From Thioalkalivibrio sulfidiphilus (lineage in GTDB: Bacteria > Pseudomonadota > Gammaproteobacteria > Ectothiorhodospirales > Ectothiorhodospiraceae), in the NCBI RefSeq assembly GCF_000377945.1, contig NZ_KB898930.1:1-64000 (forward strand): a stretch of DNA of 64,000 nucleotides, in the 5' to 3' direction. Below, in pieces: positions 29,452-43,480 of this stretch. Under the pieces are notes generated by a model. It was not told the DNA's origin, made no database searches, and saw only the letters and a list, made by a program, of their open reading frames with translations. A program made the translations under genes and the position numbers. Each line of letters opens with the position of its first letter. Positions within the stretch are counted from its first letter, which is position 1.

Positions 29452-29492
29452 GTGCCCGGCAACCGGGCGTTTTCCTGATAATATCTTCAAAA

Positions 29493-31919
<2,427 letters not shown>

Positions 31920-31964
31920 TTATCCTCTGGTCATACAGTCGCCCATTATACCACCGACCGCTCT

Positions 31965-33047
31965 TCAATCCCCGACCCGAAGGGTTCCATGTTCCACGTG
32001 AAACATCTGCCAGGAATCCCAGCCTGACAGGGGAACCTGATCCGACTCGATGGCCGTGACGAAGACCTGCGCGCCCAGACCCTGCAGGCACTCCATCAAC
32101 CAGCCCCGGTGTCTTGCATCCAGTTCCGCCGGCAGGTCATCCACCAGGACTACCGGTGGTAGTCCCTGTGTGTCCCTCAGCCAGAGGGATTGGGCCATCT
32201 TGAGCAGCAGCACCACGGATTTCTGCTGCCCGCGGGACGCCACCTGTGCCACAGGCCGTCCATCGAGGCGGCACTGTAGTTCTGCACGATGGGGGCCGAC
32301 CTGGGTGAATCCTGCCGAACGGTCCCGTTGAACGGACTGCGCTAAGGCCTCCGCTAGCGAGATATCGGGACTCCAGCCCCTGCGGTACTCAAGGACGAGA
32401 CCTGAAGTCTCGGGCAGCGCCTGCTTGAGCGAATCCAGGTAGGGCAGGAGTACCTTGAGGTGCCTGGCACGCGCCAGATCCAGTGCACAGCCCGCCTCGC
32501 CCAGGGCCGTGTCCCAGGCCGACAGCAAGCTGGCTGAGGACCGGTCCCGGAGCGCGGCATTTCGCTGGCTCAGCAGGTGACGGTAACGTCGCCAGTGATC
32601 GTGGTAGGCCGGATCAGTATGGAAGCAGCCCCAATCCAGGAAGGCACGGCGGTAACCGGGCCCGCCGCTGACCAGCAGATGGCTTTCCGGGTGCATGACC
32701 TGGAGCGGGAGCAGGCGGGCCAGGTCCGCGAGACTGCGCACGTTCTCGCCACGGATGCGCGCGGTCGTGGAGTCCCTGGTTTTGCGGATGCCCACCGGCC
32801 AGGGTTCGCCGCCGCCAGTAGATTGGATGCGGGCGACCACTTCGACGGCATCGCCATCGGGCGCGAGAAGGGGAGACAACTGCCGGGTACGGAATGAATG
32901 GCCGGTGGAGAGGAGATGGATGGCTTCCAGCAGGCTGGTCTTGCCGGCACCGTTCAGACCATGGACGAGGTTTAGCCCGGGCACGGGATCCATGCGCACG
33001 TGACGCAGGATCCGCAGGCCTCGGACTTCCAGCCGGCTGAGGGTCAT
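31965..33047 (-). CDS. recF: Recombination/replication-repair protein RecF
   Basis: RecF is an SMC-like ATPase that helps load RecA at gapped DNA. The 360-residue protein has Walker A GLNGAGKTSLLEAI near residue 31, the signature ASRGQQKSVVLLLKMAQ and Walker B VVLVDDLPAELD. It is flanked by dnaN 31 bases upstream and gyrB 48 bases downstream. The C-terminal codons for MFHVEHG contain a parS-like palindrome. Confidence 0.97.
   Translation of the reverse strand: MTLSRLEVRGLRILRHVRMDPVPGLNLVHGLNGAGKTSLLEAIHLLSTGHSFRTRQLSPLLAPDGDAVEVVARIQSTGGGEPWPVGIRKTRDSTTARIRGENVRSLADLARLLPLQVMHPESHLLVSGGPGYRRAFLDWGCFHTDPAYHDHWRRYRHLLSQRNAALRDRSSASLLSAWDTALGEAGCALDLARARHLKVLLPYLDSLKQALPETSGLVLEYRRGWSPDISLAEALAQSVQRDRSAGFTQVGPHRAELQCRLDGRPVAQVASRGQQKSVVLLLKMAQSLWLRDTQGLPPVVLVDDLPAELDARHRGWLMECLQGLGAQVFVTAIESDQVPLSGWDSWQMFHVEHGTLRVGD
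31990..32005. promoter_or_regulatory. parS: parS-like ParB-binding site within recF
   Basis: The 16-base word TGTTCCACGTGAAACA matches the consensus TGTTTCACGTGAAACA at 15 of 16 positions. It lies ~11 kb from parAB and ~2.4 kb from the dnaA–dnaN gap, as expected for an origin-proximal centromere. On the coding strand it encodes part of MFHVEH. Confidence 0.88.
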
Positions 33048-33078
33048 GGGTATCCGGGCAGGTGGCCCGGATCAGCGA

Positions 33079-34179
33079 TCAAAGGCGCATGGGCATGACC
33101 ACGTAGAGCGCATCCGTGGCGCCCGGGTCACGCATCAGCACGCTGGAGTTGGCATCCTTGAAGGTGGCCTCGATCACATCACCTTCGACGGTGTTGAGCA
33201 CATCCAGCAAATAGGTCACGTTGAAGCCGATCTCCATGGCAGTGCCGGAGTACTGGGCCTCGATCTCGTCCTCGGCCTCTTCCTGCTCCGGGTTGTGCGC
33301 CTGGATGCGCAGCAGTCCGTCACCGAGTACCAGCCGGATGCCCCGGTATTTCTCGTTGGAGAGGATCGAGGCGCGGGCCAGGGCCTTGCGCAGGGCTTCC
33401 CGCTCGACCTTCATGACCTGGTCGCCATCCTTGGGGATCACCCGGTCGTAGTCGGGGAAGCGGCCATCAATCAGCTTCGAGGTGAAGCGCAGCCGGGGCA
33501 GGGTGGCCCGGATGTGATTGGCACCGATCTGCAGGCGCACCGGATCATCACTGTCCTCCAGCAGACGTAGCAGTTCCTGCACGCCCTTACGCGGGATGAT
33601 CACCTGCTGGGAGGAGGCGGTGTCCACCGTGGTATTCAGCTCACACAGGGCCAGGCGATGACCGTCGGTGGCCACGGTACGGATCACGTTCTGACCCACC
33701 TCCAGCATCAGGCCGTTCAGGTAGTAGCGCACATCCTGGTTGGCCATGGCAAAGCTGGTGCGCAGGATCAGGTGGCGCAGTTCCCGCTCCGTGAGGGTGA
33801 GCTCCTTGCTGCTGGAGATCTCGTCCAGGGCAGGGAAGTCACCTGCGGGCAGGGAACTCAGGGTGAAACGTGCCCGACCGGAAGTAATCACCACCCGGTC
33901 GCCCTCTGCCTGGACATCCAGGCTTGCCTCGTCCGGCAGTGCCCGGCAGATGTCCAGCAGTTTCCTCGCGGGGACCGTGGCCTCGCCGGGCGTGGCATTG
34001 ACCTCGCTGGCCTCGGCGACCAGCTCCACTTCCAGGTCAGTACCTGTCACGCTCAAACTTCCCGAGTCAGCCTTGATCAGCACATTGGCAAGAATGGGCA
34101 TGGTCTGACGGCGCTCCACCGCACCGATGACCTGCTGAAGGGGTTTGAGCAGGTCTTCTCGCTGGATGCTGAATCTCAT
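33079..34179 (-). CDS. dnaN: DNA polymerase III beta sliding clamp
   Basis: The 366-residue clamp subunit encircles DNA and tethers polymerase III. It starts MRFSIQREDLLKPLQQVIGAVERRQTMPILANVLI and ends LYVVMPMRL, both typical. The start at 34179 is the canonical family start, and the longer open frame extends uselessly into the origin region. It follows dnaA and precedes recF. Confidence 0.98.
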   Translation of the reverse strand: MRFSIQREDLLKPLQQVIGAVERRQTMPILANVLIKADSGSLSVTGTDLEVELVAEASEVNATPGEATVPARKLLDICRALPDEASLDVQAEGDRVVITSGRARFTLSSLPAGDFPALDEISSSKELTLTERELRHLILRTSFAMANQDVRYYLNGLMLEVGQNVIRTVATDGHRLALCELNTTVDTASSQQVIIPRKGVQELLRLLEDSDDPVRLQIGANHIRATLPRLRFTSKLIDGRFPDYDRVIPKDGDQVMKVEREALRKALARASILSNEKYRGIRLVLGDGLLRIQAHNPEQEEAEDEIEAQYSGTAMEIGFNVTYLLDVLNTVEGDVIEATFKDANSSVLMRDPGATDALYVVMPMRL

Positions 34180-34431
34180 GGCTGGGTCCCGAATAGTTAT
34201 TAAGTGTTTATAGGATGATGATAGTAATAAGCACGGCTGATTGACAGGTATAAGTCGTTTTATTCTTTTGGTATCAATGCCTTGCTGATGTTCCGGCTGT
34301 GGGCCGAGGGTGATTATCCTGCTCAACAGCCTGTGCATGAATTGTGGATAACTCTCGACGAGCGCGCTGTCCCCGGTTTCCACACAGCTTGTCCACAGCT
34401 TTGTTCGCGATCGTTTATCTTGCTACGAGAC
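34180..34431. other. oriC: Candidate replication origin (dnaA–dnaN gap)
   Basis: This 252-base gap holds an AT-rich stretch (about 34190–34275) next to DnaA boxes: a perfect TGTGGATAA at 34343–34351 and TTGTCCACA at 34389–34397 (one mismatch), with further weak TTATC-type words. Divergent gene orientation around dnaA and a nearby parS-like site support an origin here. The gap upstream of dnaA also has a perfect DnaA box, so the origin could extend there. Confidence 0.65.
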
Positions 34432-35805
<1,374 letters not shown>

Positions 35806-35874
35806 GATCTGGGGTCTCCGGGGAGGATTCGTGGACTTCGGGTGAGGGCAAGAGTCTACCCCCGACCCGAAGAC

Positions 35875-35883
35875 TTATCCACA
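35875..35883 (+). promoter_or_regulatory. Perfect DnaA box upstream of dnaA
   Basis: TTATCCACA lies 70 bases upstream of the dnaA start, in the dnaA/rpmH divergent gap. It may serve autoregulation of dnaA or origin function. Confidence 0.75.
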
Positions 35884-35914
35884 CCCCTGAAAAGTCCTGA
35901 AAGCCGCGTCAGCA

Positions 35915-35943
35915 TTGACACGGGGCCCCCGACTGGTTACTTT
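35915..35943 (+). promoter_or_regulatory. Promoter of rpmH-rnpA
   Basis: A perfect TTGACA (35915–35920) and TACTTT (35938–35943) are separated by 17 bases, about 58 bases before rpmH. Confidence 0.7.
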
Positions 35944-36000
35944 AGCCGGCTTTGGCCTGGCGGGGGTGTCCTGCCGGCGCCGCAGACACGGTCGAACGTC

Positions 36001-36135
36001 ATGAAAAGAACATTCCAGCCCAGTACTCTCAAGCGCAAGCGCACCCATGGTTTCCGTGCCCGCATGGCTACCCGCGGCGGCCGCAAGGTCCTGGCCGCCC
36101 GTCGTGCCAAGGGTCGCGTCCGGCTCTGCCCCTGA
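36001..36135 (+). CDS. rpmH: 50S ribosomal protein L34
   Basis: The 44-residue basic protein [22 protein letters not shown]... is a textbook L34, including length. It is the first gene of the plus-strand rpmH-rnpA-yidD-yidC cluster and is divergent from dnaA. The end RLCP differs slightly from the common RLSA or RLTV. Confidence 0.98.
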   Translation: MKRTFQPSTLKRKRTHGFRARMATRGGRKVLAARRAKGRVRLCP

Positions 36136-36181
36136 CGCCTGATCGCTGCAAAAGTCTGAAAGCTCCATCCTGATCGCGACC

Positions 36182-36538
36182 GTGGACCAGGGCTTTCCCC
36201 GGTCCGTCCGGTTGACACGACCTGAGCAGTACAAGCAGGTCTTCGGCGACGCGCGCAAGCTCAGCGACGCAGGTTTCACCCTGCTGGTGCGGGACAACGG
36301 TGGAGACAGCGCCCGCCTCGGGCTGGCCATCTCCAAGAAGTGCGCCCGGCGCGCCGTGGACCGGCAACGCATCAAGCGCCTGGTGCGGGAAACATTCAGG
36401 CAGCACAGACAACACCTGGCCCCGGTGGACGTGGTGGTCATGTGCCGGCCGACGGTCACCGGCTGGGACAACGCCCGGATCCGCGCCTCCCTGGAGCGAT
36501 TCTGGGCAAGGTTGAGCACCCCATGCGCAAACCCCTAA
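36182..36538 (+). CDS. rnpA: Ribonuclease P protein component
   Basis: RnpA is the protein cofactor of RNase P, which matures tRNA 5' ends. The 118-residue basic protein shows [15 protein letters not shown] and the RNA-binding helix block [29 protein letters not shown] (RNR-type motif). The start is a GTG at 36182; no ATG fits. Its end overlaps yidD by 16 bases. Confidence 0.95.
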   Translation: MDQGFPRSVRLTRPEQYKQVFGDARKLSDAGFTLLVRDNGGDSARLGLAISKKCARRAVDRQRIKRLVRETFRQHRQHLAPVDVVVMCRPTVTGWDNARIRASLERFWARLSTPCANP

Positions 36539-36771
36539 TCCTGCTGATACAGGCCTACCGTCTCCTGCTGAGCCCCTTCCTGGGTCAGCACTGCCGATTC
36601 ACGCCCAGCTGTTCCTGCTACGCCATCGAGGCCATCGAGCGCCACGGTGCCCTGCGCGGCACCTGGCTGACCGTCACGCGCCTGGGACGTTGCCATCCCT
36701 GGTGCGAAGGCGGGTATGATCCCGTACCCGATACCGACACCTCCCCTTCAAAGACCCACACAAAGAACTAG
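36523..36771 (+). CDS. yidD: Membrane protein insertion efficiency factor YidD
   Basis: An 82-residue protein with the YidD pattern: [54 protein letters not shown]. YidD assists YidC-dependent membrane protein insertion. The ATG at 36523 lies inside the end of rnpA, and yidC follows eight bases after the stop. Confidence 0.95.
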   Translation: MRKPLILLIQAYRLLLSPFLGQHCRFTPSCSCYAIEAIERHGALRGTWLTVTRLGRCHPWCEGGYDPVPDTDTSPSKTHTKN

Positions 36772-36778
36772 GCCGGCC

Positions 36779-38452
36779 ATGGATAACCTTCGCCCCGTAC
36801 TCTACCTGTCGATGCTGTTGGTGCTGTTCCTGATCTGGCAGGCCTGGAACCGCGATTACGGCCCCCAGCCGGTGGCCGCCCCCGGTGCCCAGGAACAGGT
36901 GATGGAGCGCGATGGTGTTCCGGCACCGCCGGCGGACGTGCCCGATGCACCGGTCTCCGAGGCCATGGACGCGCCCATTGAAGTGGCGCCCGCGGAACCG
37001 GACCGCCGCCGCATCCGGGTGGTGACCGACGTGCTGGATATCGAGATCGACACCCGCGGCGGTGACCTGGTGCGGGCCGACCTGCCCACCTATCCGGTGA
37101 GCCTGCGCACTCCCGACCAGCCGATTCGCCTGCTGGATGAACGCATTCGCCAGTACGTGGCCCAGTCCGGTCTGATCCACGACCGGGTGCCCGGGATCTC
37201 CGGTGAGGGCCGCGCGCCCAGCCACCACGCCATATTCCAGGCCGAACGTGATGAGTACCGCCTGGCCGATGGCCAGAACGAGCTGCGCGTGCCCCTGACC
37301 TGGACCAGCGAGGATGGTGTGCAGGTGACCAAGACCTACACCTTCCGTCGCGGCGACTTCCTCATCCATGTGGACCACGCGGTGCGTAACAACAGCGACC
37401 AGCCCTGGGTGGGTCGCCAGTACCGGCAGATCCGCCACGGCAGTACCCCGAGCCGTGAATCCTGGTTCCTGTACACCTTCACCGGCGTGGCCTATCACGA
37501 CGGCCGCTACGAGAAGCTGTCCCTGGAGGACATGGCCGGCAGGTCCCTGGACAAGGATGTGCAGGGTGGCTGGATCTCCATCATCCAGCACTACTTCCTG
37601 ACCGCCTGGGTGCCCTTCGAGCACGAGATCAACCAGTTCTACACCCGGGTGCTGGGCACACCGGCGCGCCCCGAGCATATCATCGGCATGCGCTCCGAAC
37701 CCCAGACGGCGGCCCCCGGCGAGGAGACGGTGTTCACCAGCCGATTCTGGGTGGGTCCCAAGGAGCAGGCGGCACTGAAGGCCATCCAGCCGGGGCTGGA
37801 ACTGACCGTGGACTACGGCATGCTGTCCTTCCTGGCGAAGCCGCTGTTCTGGGTGCTGGACTGGATCCACAACGTGGTGGGCAACTGGGGCTGGGCCATC
37901 ATCATCCTGACCATCCTCATCAAGCTGGTGTTCTACAAGCTCTCCGAGACCAGCTACCGCTCCATGGCGAAGATGCGCGCCGTGCAGCCCAAGATGATGC
38001 AGCTCAAGGACCGTTACGGCGACGACAAGCAGCGCATGAACCAGGCGCTCATGGAGCTGTACAAGAAGGAGAAGATCAACCCACTGGGCGGCTGCCTGCC
38101 GATTCTGGTGCAGATCCCGGTGTTCATCGCCCTGTACTGGGTGCTGCTGGAAAGCGTGGAGCTGCGCCAGGCGCCGTGGATCCTGTGGATCCAGGATCTC
38201 TCCGTGCGTGACCCCTACTTCATCCTGCCCATCCTCATGGGCCTGACCATGATCGCCCAGTACAAGCTCAACCCGGCGCCTATGGACCCGATCCAGCAGA
38301 AACTGATGATGGCCCTGCCGTTCGTGTTCACCGTGTTCTTCGCCTTCTTCCCGGCGGGCCTGGTGCTGTACTGGTTCGTGAACAACCTGCTGTCCATCGC
38401 CCAGCAGTGGTACATCACGCGCAACATCGAGAAGGCCGGCAAGAAGGGCTGA
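36779..38452 (+). CDS. yidC: Membrane protein insertase YidC
   Basis: YidC inserts and folds inner-membrane proteins alone or with Sec. The 557-residue protein has an N-terminal TM helix (RPVLYLSMLLVLFLIWQAW), a large periplasmic beta domain (~70–345) as in Gram-negatives, and the C-terminal insertase core starting at LAKPLFWVLDWIHNVVGNWGWAIIILTILIK. The start at 36779 is the family start (MDNLRPVLY). A REP-like repeat follows the stop. Confidence 0.97.
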   Translation: MDNLRPVLYLSMLLVLFLIWQAWNRDYGPQPVAAPGAQEQVMERDGVPAPPADVPDAPVSEAMDAPIEVAPAEPDRRRIRVVTDVLDIEIDTRGGDLVRADLPTYPVSLRTPDQPIRLLDERIRQYVAQSGLIHDRVPGISGEGRAPSHHAIFQAERDEYRLADGQNELRVPLTWTSEDGVQVTKTYTFRRGDFLIHVDHAVRNNSDQPWVGRQYRQIRHGSTPSRESWFLYTFTGVAYHDGRYEKLSLEDMAGRSLDKDVQGGWISIIQHYFLTAWVPFEHEINQFYTRVLGTPARPEHIIGMRSEPQTAAPGEETVFTSRFWVGPKEQAALKAIQPGLELTVDYGMLSFLAKPLFWVLDWIHNVVGNWGWAIIILTILIKLVFYKLSETSYRSMAKMRAVQPKMMQLKDRYGDDKQRMNQALMELYKKEKINPLGGCLPILVQIPVFIALYWVLLESVELRQAPWILWIQDLSVRDPYFILPILMGLTMIAQYKLNPAPMDPIQQKLMMALPFVFTVFFAFFPAGLVLYWFVNNLLSIAQQWYITRNIEKAGKKG

Positions 38453-38467
38453 TGGGCCTGGTTCCCC

Positions 38468-38532
38468 GTAGGTCGGCCTTCAGGCCGACAGCGATGTGCG
38501 CCTGGCCCCGCAAGTCGGCCTGAAGGCCGACC
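38468..38532. repeat. REP-like pair after yidC
   Basis: Two oppositely oriented GTCGGCC(TTCA/TGAA)GGCCGAC hairpin units (38468–38489 and 38514–38532), the same family as at 14379–14448. Confidence 0.82.
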
Positions 38533-38551
38533 CACGGTATCCGGATCTTCC

Positions 38552-39892
38552 ATGGCCGATTCCCCCGAGGACACCATCGCCGCCATCGCCACGCCCCCGG
38601 GCTTCGGCGGGGTGGGGGTGGTGCGGGTCTCCGGTCCGAGGGTCACCGCCGTCGCCAAGGCCCTCCTGGGCCGAGTCCCCGCCCCCCGTCATGCCACCTA
38701 CGCACCTTTCCTGGGCGAACAGGGCGAGACTCTGGACGACGGCATCGCGCTGTTCTTCCCCGGCCCCCGTTCCTACACCGGAGAGGACACCCTGGAACTC
38801 CAGGGCCATGGCGGCCCGGTGGTGCTCGACCTGCTGCTCACCCGCTGCCTGTCCCTGGGCTGCCGCGCGGCCCGGCCCGGGGAATTCACCGAACGGGCGT
38901 TTCTGAACGGTCGCCTGGACCTGGCCCAGGCGGAAGCGGTCGCCGATCTCATCGAGGCCGGCTCCGCCCAGGCGGCGCGCTCGGCAAGACGCGCCCTGGA
39001 AGGTGCGCTCTCCCACGAGGTGAATGACCTGCTGGATGCCCTGACCGGCCTGCGGGTCTCGGTGGAGGCGGCCCTGGATTTTCCCGACGAGGACGTGGAC
39101 ATCCTGCGCGAGGCGCAGGTGCAGGCGCGTCTTGAAGATCTGTCCGGGAGAATCGATCGGCTCATCCGGGGCGCCGCCCAGGGCGCGCTGCTGCGCGAGG
39201 GCCTGCGCCTGGTGATCGCCGGGCGGCCCAACGCCGGCAAGTCCAGCCTGCTCAACCGCCTGGTGCGCCGCGAGGCGGCCATCGTCACCCACATCCCCGG
39301 CACCACCCGGGACGTGTTGCGCGAGACCGTGAGCCTGGACGGCCTGCCCCTGCACCTGGTGGACACCGCAGGCCTGCGCGACTCCGACGACCCGGTGGAA
39401 CAGGAAGGCATCCGCCGCGCCTGGGCCGAGATCGAGGCCGCCGACGCGGTGCTGCTGGTGGTGGACGACGCCTTGGGGGAGGGCGAGGAGGAGGCCGCCA
39501 TCCGCGCGCGCCTGCCCGCCCATCTACCGGTGATCTGCGTGCACAACAAGATCGACCTCACCGCCCGGGCGCCGGGCGAGCAGGGTGGCATCCTCTACCT
39601 CAGCGCCCAGGACGGGCAGGGGGTGGACAGCCTGCGCGAGCATCTCAAGGCACGGGCAGGATTCTCCGGCGGCGAAGGCCTGTTCCTGGCCCGGCGCCGG
39701 CACCTGGATGCCCTGAGCCGCACCGTCGGTCACGTGGCCACCGCCCGGGATGCCCTGGCCGCCGGTGCCGGACCGGAGCTAGTGGCCGAGGACCTGCGCC
39801 TGGCCCAGGAGACCCTGGGCGAGATCACCGGACGCTTCTCCTCCGACGACCTGCTGGGTCGGATCTTCTCCACCTTCTGCATCGGCAAATAG
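38552..39892 (+). CDS. mnmE: tRNA modification GTPase MnmE
   Basis: MnmE with MnmG forms 5-carboxymethylaminomethyl (or aminomethyl) uridine at tRNA position 34. The 446-residue protein has the tetrahydrofolate-binding N-terminus ([21 protein letters not shown]), G1 GRPNAGKS (224–231), G3 [13 protein letters not shown] and the C-terminal CIGK with the active-site cysteine. MnmG is encoded 71 bases downstream. Confidence 0.97.
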   Translation: MADSPEDTIAAIATPPGFGGVGVVRVSGPRVTAVAKALLGRVPAPRHATYAPFLGEQGETLDDGIALFFPGPRSYTGEDTLELQGHGGPVVLDLLLTRCLSLGCRAARPGEFTERAFLNGRLDLAQAEAVADLIEAGSAQAARSARRALEGALSHEVNDLLDALTGLRVSVEAALDFPDEDVDILREAQVQARLEDLSGRIDRLIRGAAQGALLREGLRLVIAGRPNAGKSSLLNRLVRREAAIVTHIPGTTRDVLRETVSLDGLPLHLVDTAGLRDSDDPVEQEGIRRAWAEIEAADAVLLVVDDALGEGEEEAAIRARLPAHLPVICVHNKIDLTARAPGEQGGILYLSAQDGQGVDSLREHLKARAGFSGGEGLFLARRRHLDALSRTVGHVATARDALAAGAGPELVAEDLRLAQETLGEITGRFSSDDLLGRIFSTFCIGK

Positions 39893-39963
39893 CCGGTCCT
39901 TGGTGCAGACGGCCCCCCGGGCGTAAAATTCCAAGACTTTTCCTGCGAATAAGGTCCGGATGT

Positions 39964-41883
39964 ATGGGATTCGAAGCAAGCTATGACGTGATCGTGGTCG
40001 GCGGCGGCCACGCCGGGACCGAGGCGGCGCTCGCCTCGGCGCGCACGGGCGCGCGCACCCTGCTGCTCACCCACAACATCGAGACCATCGGCCAGATGAG
40101 CTGCAACCCGGCCATCGGCGGCATCGGCAAGGGACACCTGGTCAAGGAGATCGATGCCCTGGGCGGACTCATGGCCCGGGCGGCGGACCGGGGCGGCATC
40201 CATTTCCGCACCCTCAACAGCCGCAAGGGGCCGGCGGTGCGCGCCACCCGCGCCCAGGCGGACCGGGTGCGCTACAAGGCCGCGGTTCGATCCGTGGTGG
40301 AGAACACGCCGCACCTGTTCCTGTTCCAGCAGGCGGTGGATGACCTGATCGTGGAAGGCGAACGGGTCGCGGGCGTCATCACCCAGACCGGTCTGCGCTT
40401 TCGCGCCCCGGCCGTGGTGCTCACCGTGGGCACCTTCCTGGGCGGACGCATCCATGTGGGCGAGGCCCAGCATGCCGGGGGACGGGCCGGCGATCCGCCG
40501 TCCATCGCCCTGGCTGCGCGCCTGCGGGAACTGGCCCCCCGGGTGGGCCGGCTCAAGACCGGCACCCCGCCGCGCATCGACGGGCGCAGCATCGATTATG
40601 CACAGCTCACCGAACAGCCCGGCGACGATCCACGCCCGGTGTTCTCTTTCGTCGGCTCCCGGGACGAACACCCGCCCCAGGTGAGCTGCTGGATCGCGCG
40701 CACCACCGACCGCACCCACGGCATCATCCGCGGCGCCCTGCATCGTTCGCCCATGTACAGCGGCGCCATCGAGGGGGTGGGGCCGCGCTACTGCCCGTCC
40801 ATCGAGGACAAGGTGGTGCGCTTTGCCGACAAGGACAGCCACCAGGTGTTCATCGAGCCCGAGGGCCTGGACACCCACGAGGTCTACCCCAACGGCATCT
40901 CCACCAGCCTGCCCTTCGACGTGCAGTTCGAGCTGGTGCGCTCCATCCCCGGCTTCGAGCAGGCGCACATCACGCGCCCCGGCTATGCCATCGAGTACGA
41001 CTACTTCGATCCCCGGGACTTAAAGCCCAGTCTCGAGACCCGATGCCTCGCCGGCCTCTTCTTCGCCGGCCAGATCAACGGCACCACCGGTTACGAGGAG
41101 GCAGCCGCCCAGGGTCTGGTGGCGGGGCTCAACGCGGCGCGCAGCGTGCGCGAGCTGGCCCCCTGGTGCCCGCGCCGGGACGAGGCCTACATCGGCGTGC
41201 TCATCGACGACCTGATCACCCGGGGCACCGCCGAGCCCTACCGCATGTTCACCAGCCGCGCCGAGTACCGGCTCATGCTGCGCGAGGACAACGCGGACCT
41301 GCGCCTTACCCCCCTGGGCCGGGACCTGGGCCTGGTGGACGACGCGCGCTGGGCCGCCTTCTGCACCAAGCGCGAGGCGGTGGAGCGGGAGACGCAGCGG
41401 CTCGCCGCCACCCGCCTGGATCCGGAGCGCGTGGACCGGGAGGCCGCCGAGCGGGTCATCGGCGGACCTCTCAGCCGCGAGCAGAACCTGCTGGATCTGC
41501 TGCGCCGGCCGGAAGTGGACTATGCCGCGCTCATGGGCCTGGCAGGGGCAGGTCCCGGGGTGGAGGACCCCCTGGTGGCGGAGCAGGTGGAGATCGGCGC
41601 CAAGTACGCCGGCTACATCCAGCGCCAGCAGGACGAGGTGGCCCGCCAGCAGCGCCACGAGCATCTGGCCCTGCCGGAGGGCCTGGACTATGCCGCCATC
41701 ACCGGCCTGTCCATGGAGGTGCGCCAGAAGCTCGCCGCCCACCGGCCCCACACCCTGGGCCAGGCGGCGCGCATCCCCGGCGTGACCCCGGCGGCCGTAT
41801 CCCTGCTGCTGGTGCACATCAAGCGCCAGGGGGCCAACGGGCCGCAGTCACCCCGGCCCGATGACGGCCGCGCCCGGGCGTGA
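39964..41883 (+). CDS. mnmG: tRNA uridine-5-carboxymethylaminomethyl enzyme MnmG
   Basis: The 639-residue FAD protein partners MnmE. It starts with the dinucleotide fold [21 protein letters not shown] and has the family blocks [23 protein letters not shown] and [21 protein letters not shown]. It overlaps rsmG by the quartet GTGA, implying coupling. Confidence 0.97.
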   Translation: MGFEASYDVIVVGGGHAGTEAALASARTGARTLLLTHNIETIGQMSCNPAIGGIGKGHLVKEIDALGGLMARAADRGGIHFRTLNSRKGPAVRATRAQADRVRYKAAVRSVVENTPHLFLFQQAVDDLIVEGERVAGVITQTGLRFRAPAVVLTVGTFLGGRIHVGEAQHAGGRAGDPPSIALAARLRELAPRVGRLKTGTPPRIDGRSIDYAQLTEQPGDDPRPVFSFVGSRDEHPPQVSCWIARTTDRTHGIIRGALHRSPMYSGAIEGVGPRYCPSIEDKVVRFADKDSHQVFIEPEGLDTHEVYPNGISTSLPFDVQFELVRSIPGFEQAHITRPGYAIEYDYFDPRDLKPSLETRCLAGLFFAGQINGTTGYEEAAAQGLVAGLNAARSVRELAPWCPRRDEAYIGVLIDDLITRGTAEPYRMFTSRAEYRLMLREDNADLRLTPLGRDLGLVDDARWAAFCTKREAVERETQRLAATRLDPERVDREAAERVIGGPLSREQNLLDLLRRPEVDYAALMGLAGAGPGVEDPLVAEQVEIGAKYAGYIQRQQDEVARQQRHEHLALPEGLDYAAITGLSMEVRQKLAAHRPHTLGQAARIPGVTPAAVSLLLVHIKRQGANGPQSPRPDDGRARA

Positions 41884-42512
41884 CCGCACTCGACGAGACC
41901 GCCCGCGCGGACCTGGTGCGCGGAATGGAGGCACTGGGCCTGCCAGCGAACCTGGGCCAGCTGCTGGGTGCCTACCTGGAACTGCTGTTGCGCTGGAACA
42001 AGGCCTACAACCTCACGGCGGTGACCGAGCCCCGCCGGATGGTCACCCACCATCTCCTCGACAGTCTGGCAGTCCTGCCCTGGATACACGGTTCGCGCAT
42101 CGCGGATATCGGCAGCGGGGCTGGCCTTCCGGGCATCCCGCTGGCCATCGCCCGGCCGGATCTGACGGTGGTGCTGGTGGACACCGTGGGCAAGAAGGTG
42201 CGTTTCCAGAAACAGGCCATCCTGGAACTGGGTCTGGCGAATGCGAGCGCGGTGCACGCCCGGGTGGAAAACTATCGCCCGGATGAGCCCTTTGATACAG
42301 TCATCAGCCGTGCCTTTGCGGCCACGGCGGATTTCGTGGCCCTGGCCGGACACCTGGTGAGCGCCGGGGGAAGGATGCTCGCCATGAAGGGCCGCGATCC
42401 GGGCGACGAACTGAAGGCGCTGCCCGAACCCTGGGTGGTGGTGGACGTCCACCAGATCCGGGTGCCGGGTCTGACAGCCGAACGACACCTGGTGGAACTG
42501 CGCCGAAACTGA
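41880..42512 (+). CDS. rsmG: 16S rRNA 7-methylguanosine methyltransferase RsmG
   Basis: RsmG methylates G527 of 16S rRNA. The 210-residue SAM-dependent enzyme has [33 protein letters not shown] and the SAM site [21 protein letters not shown]. The start is GTG at 41880, overlapping the mnmG stop. A REP-like repeat and parA follow. Confidence 0.95.
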   Translation: MTALDETARADLVRGMEALGLPANLGQLLGAYLELLLRWNKAYNLTAVTEPRRMVTHHLLDSLAVLPWIHGSRIADIGSGAGLPGIPLAIARPDLTVVLVDTVGKKVRFQKQAILELGLANASAVHARVENYRPDEPFDTVISRAFAATADFVALAGHLVSAGGRMLAMKGRDPGDELKALPEPWVVVDVHQIRVPGLTAERHLVELRRN

Positions 42513-42516
42513 CCCG

Positions 42517-42583
42517 CAGGTCGGGCTTCAGCCCGACAGCAGTGGTTTTGACAGGCAGCATATCGGGCTGAAGCCCGACCTAC
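42517..42583. repeat. REP-like pair between rsmG and parA
   Basis: The units 42517–42537 and 42562–42583 are opposite copies of the GTCGGGCTTCAGCCCGAC element. Confidence 0.82.
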
Positions 42584-42630
42584 GGATGCCGTGCAGGTGT
42601 CCGAATGAAGATCACGATGAGGGTACACCC

Positions 42631-43425
42631 ATGGCCAAGATCCTGACCATCGCCAACCAGAAGGGCGGGGTGGGCAAGACCACCACCAGCGTCAACCTGG
42701 CGGCTTCACTCGCGGCCACCAAGCGCCGGGTGCTGATGATCGATCTGGATCCCCAGGGCAATGCCACCATGGGCAGCGCCGTGGACAAGCACGACCTGGA
42801 ATTCACCAGCGGTGACGTACTCATGGGCCGCACGCCGATACGCGAGGCCATCCAGTACGTGGAGGCGGTGGGCTACAGCATCCTGCCGGCCAATGCCGAC
42901 CTCACCGAGGCGGAGGTGAGCCTGATGCAGGCGGAGCGCCGCGAGTTCCGGCTCAAGGAGGCCCTCGCGCCGGTGGTCGCCGAGTTCGACTACATCATCA
43001 TCGACTGCCCGCCGTCCCTGAACATGCTCACGGTCAACGCCCTGGTGGCGGCCACCGGCGTGCTGATCCCCATGCAGTGCGAGTACTACGCCCTGGAAGG
43101 CCTCTCGGCCCTGACCCGCACCATCGAGAGCATCCGCCAGTCCGTGAATCCGGACCTGCAGGTGGAAGGCGTGCTGCGCACCATGTACGACCCGCGCAAC
43201 AACCTGGCCACCGATGTCTCCGCGCAGCTCGAGCAGCACTTCGGCGAGCGGGTCTACCGCACCATCATCCCGCGCAACGTGCGTCTGGCCGAGGCGCCCA
43301 GCTACGGGCTGCCGATCCTCCTGTATGATAAGCCGTCCCGCGGCGCCATGGCCTACCTGGCCCTGGCCGGCGAGATCCTGCGACGGGAGCGCGGCACCAC
43401 GCCGGCCCCCGCCGCCAGCGCCTGA
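42631..43425 (+). CDS. parA: Chromosome-partitioning ATPase ParA
   Basis: ParA is a deviant-Walker ATPase that moves ParB–parS complexes during chromosome segregation. The 264-residue protein has KILTIANQKGGVGKTTTSVNLAASLA (motif 11–18), DLDPQGNATMGS and IIIDCPPSLNMLTVNALVAA. The ATG at 42631 has a GATGAGGG site upstream; an in-frame upstream ATG would run into the REP element. parB follows after 55 bases. Confidence 0.97.
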   Translation: MAKILTIANQKGGVGKTTTSVNLAASLAATKRRVLMIDLDPQGNATMGSAVDKHDLEFTSGDVLMGRTPIREAIQYVEAVGYSILPANADLTEAEVSLMQAERREFRLKEALAPVVAEFDYIIIDCPPSLNMLTVNALVAATGVLIPMQCEYYALEGLSALTRTIESIRQSVNPDLQVEGVLRTMYDPRNNLATDVSAQLEQHFGERVYRTIIPRNVRLAEAPSYGLPILLYDKPSRGAMAYLALAGEILRRERGTTPAPAASA

Positions 43426-43480
43426 GCATCACGCATCGCCACCCGCGCGAATTTCTCCGAAAAACCGAGACTGAAGAGCC

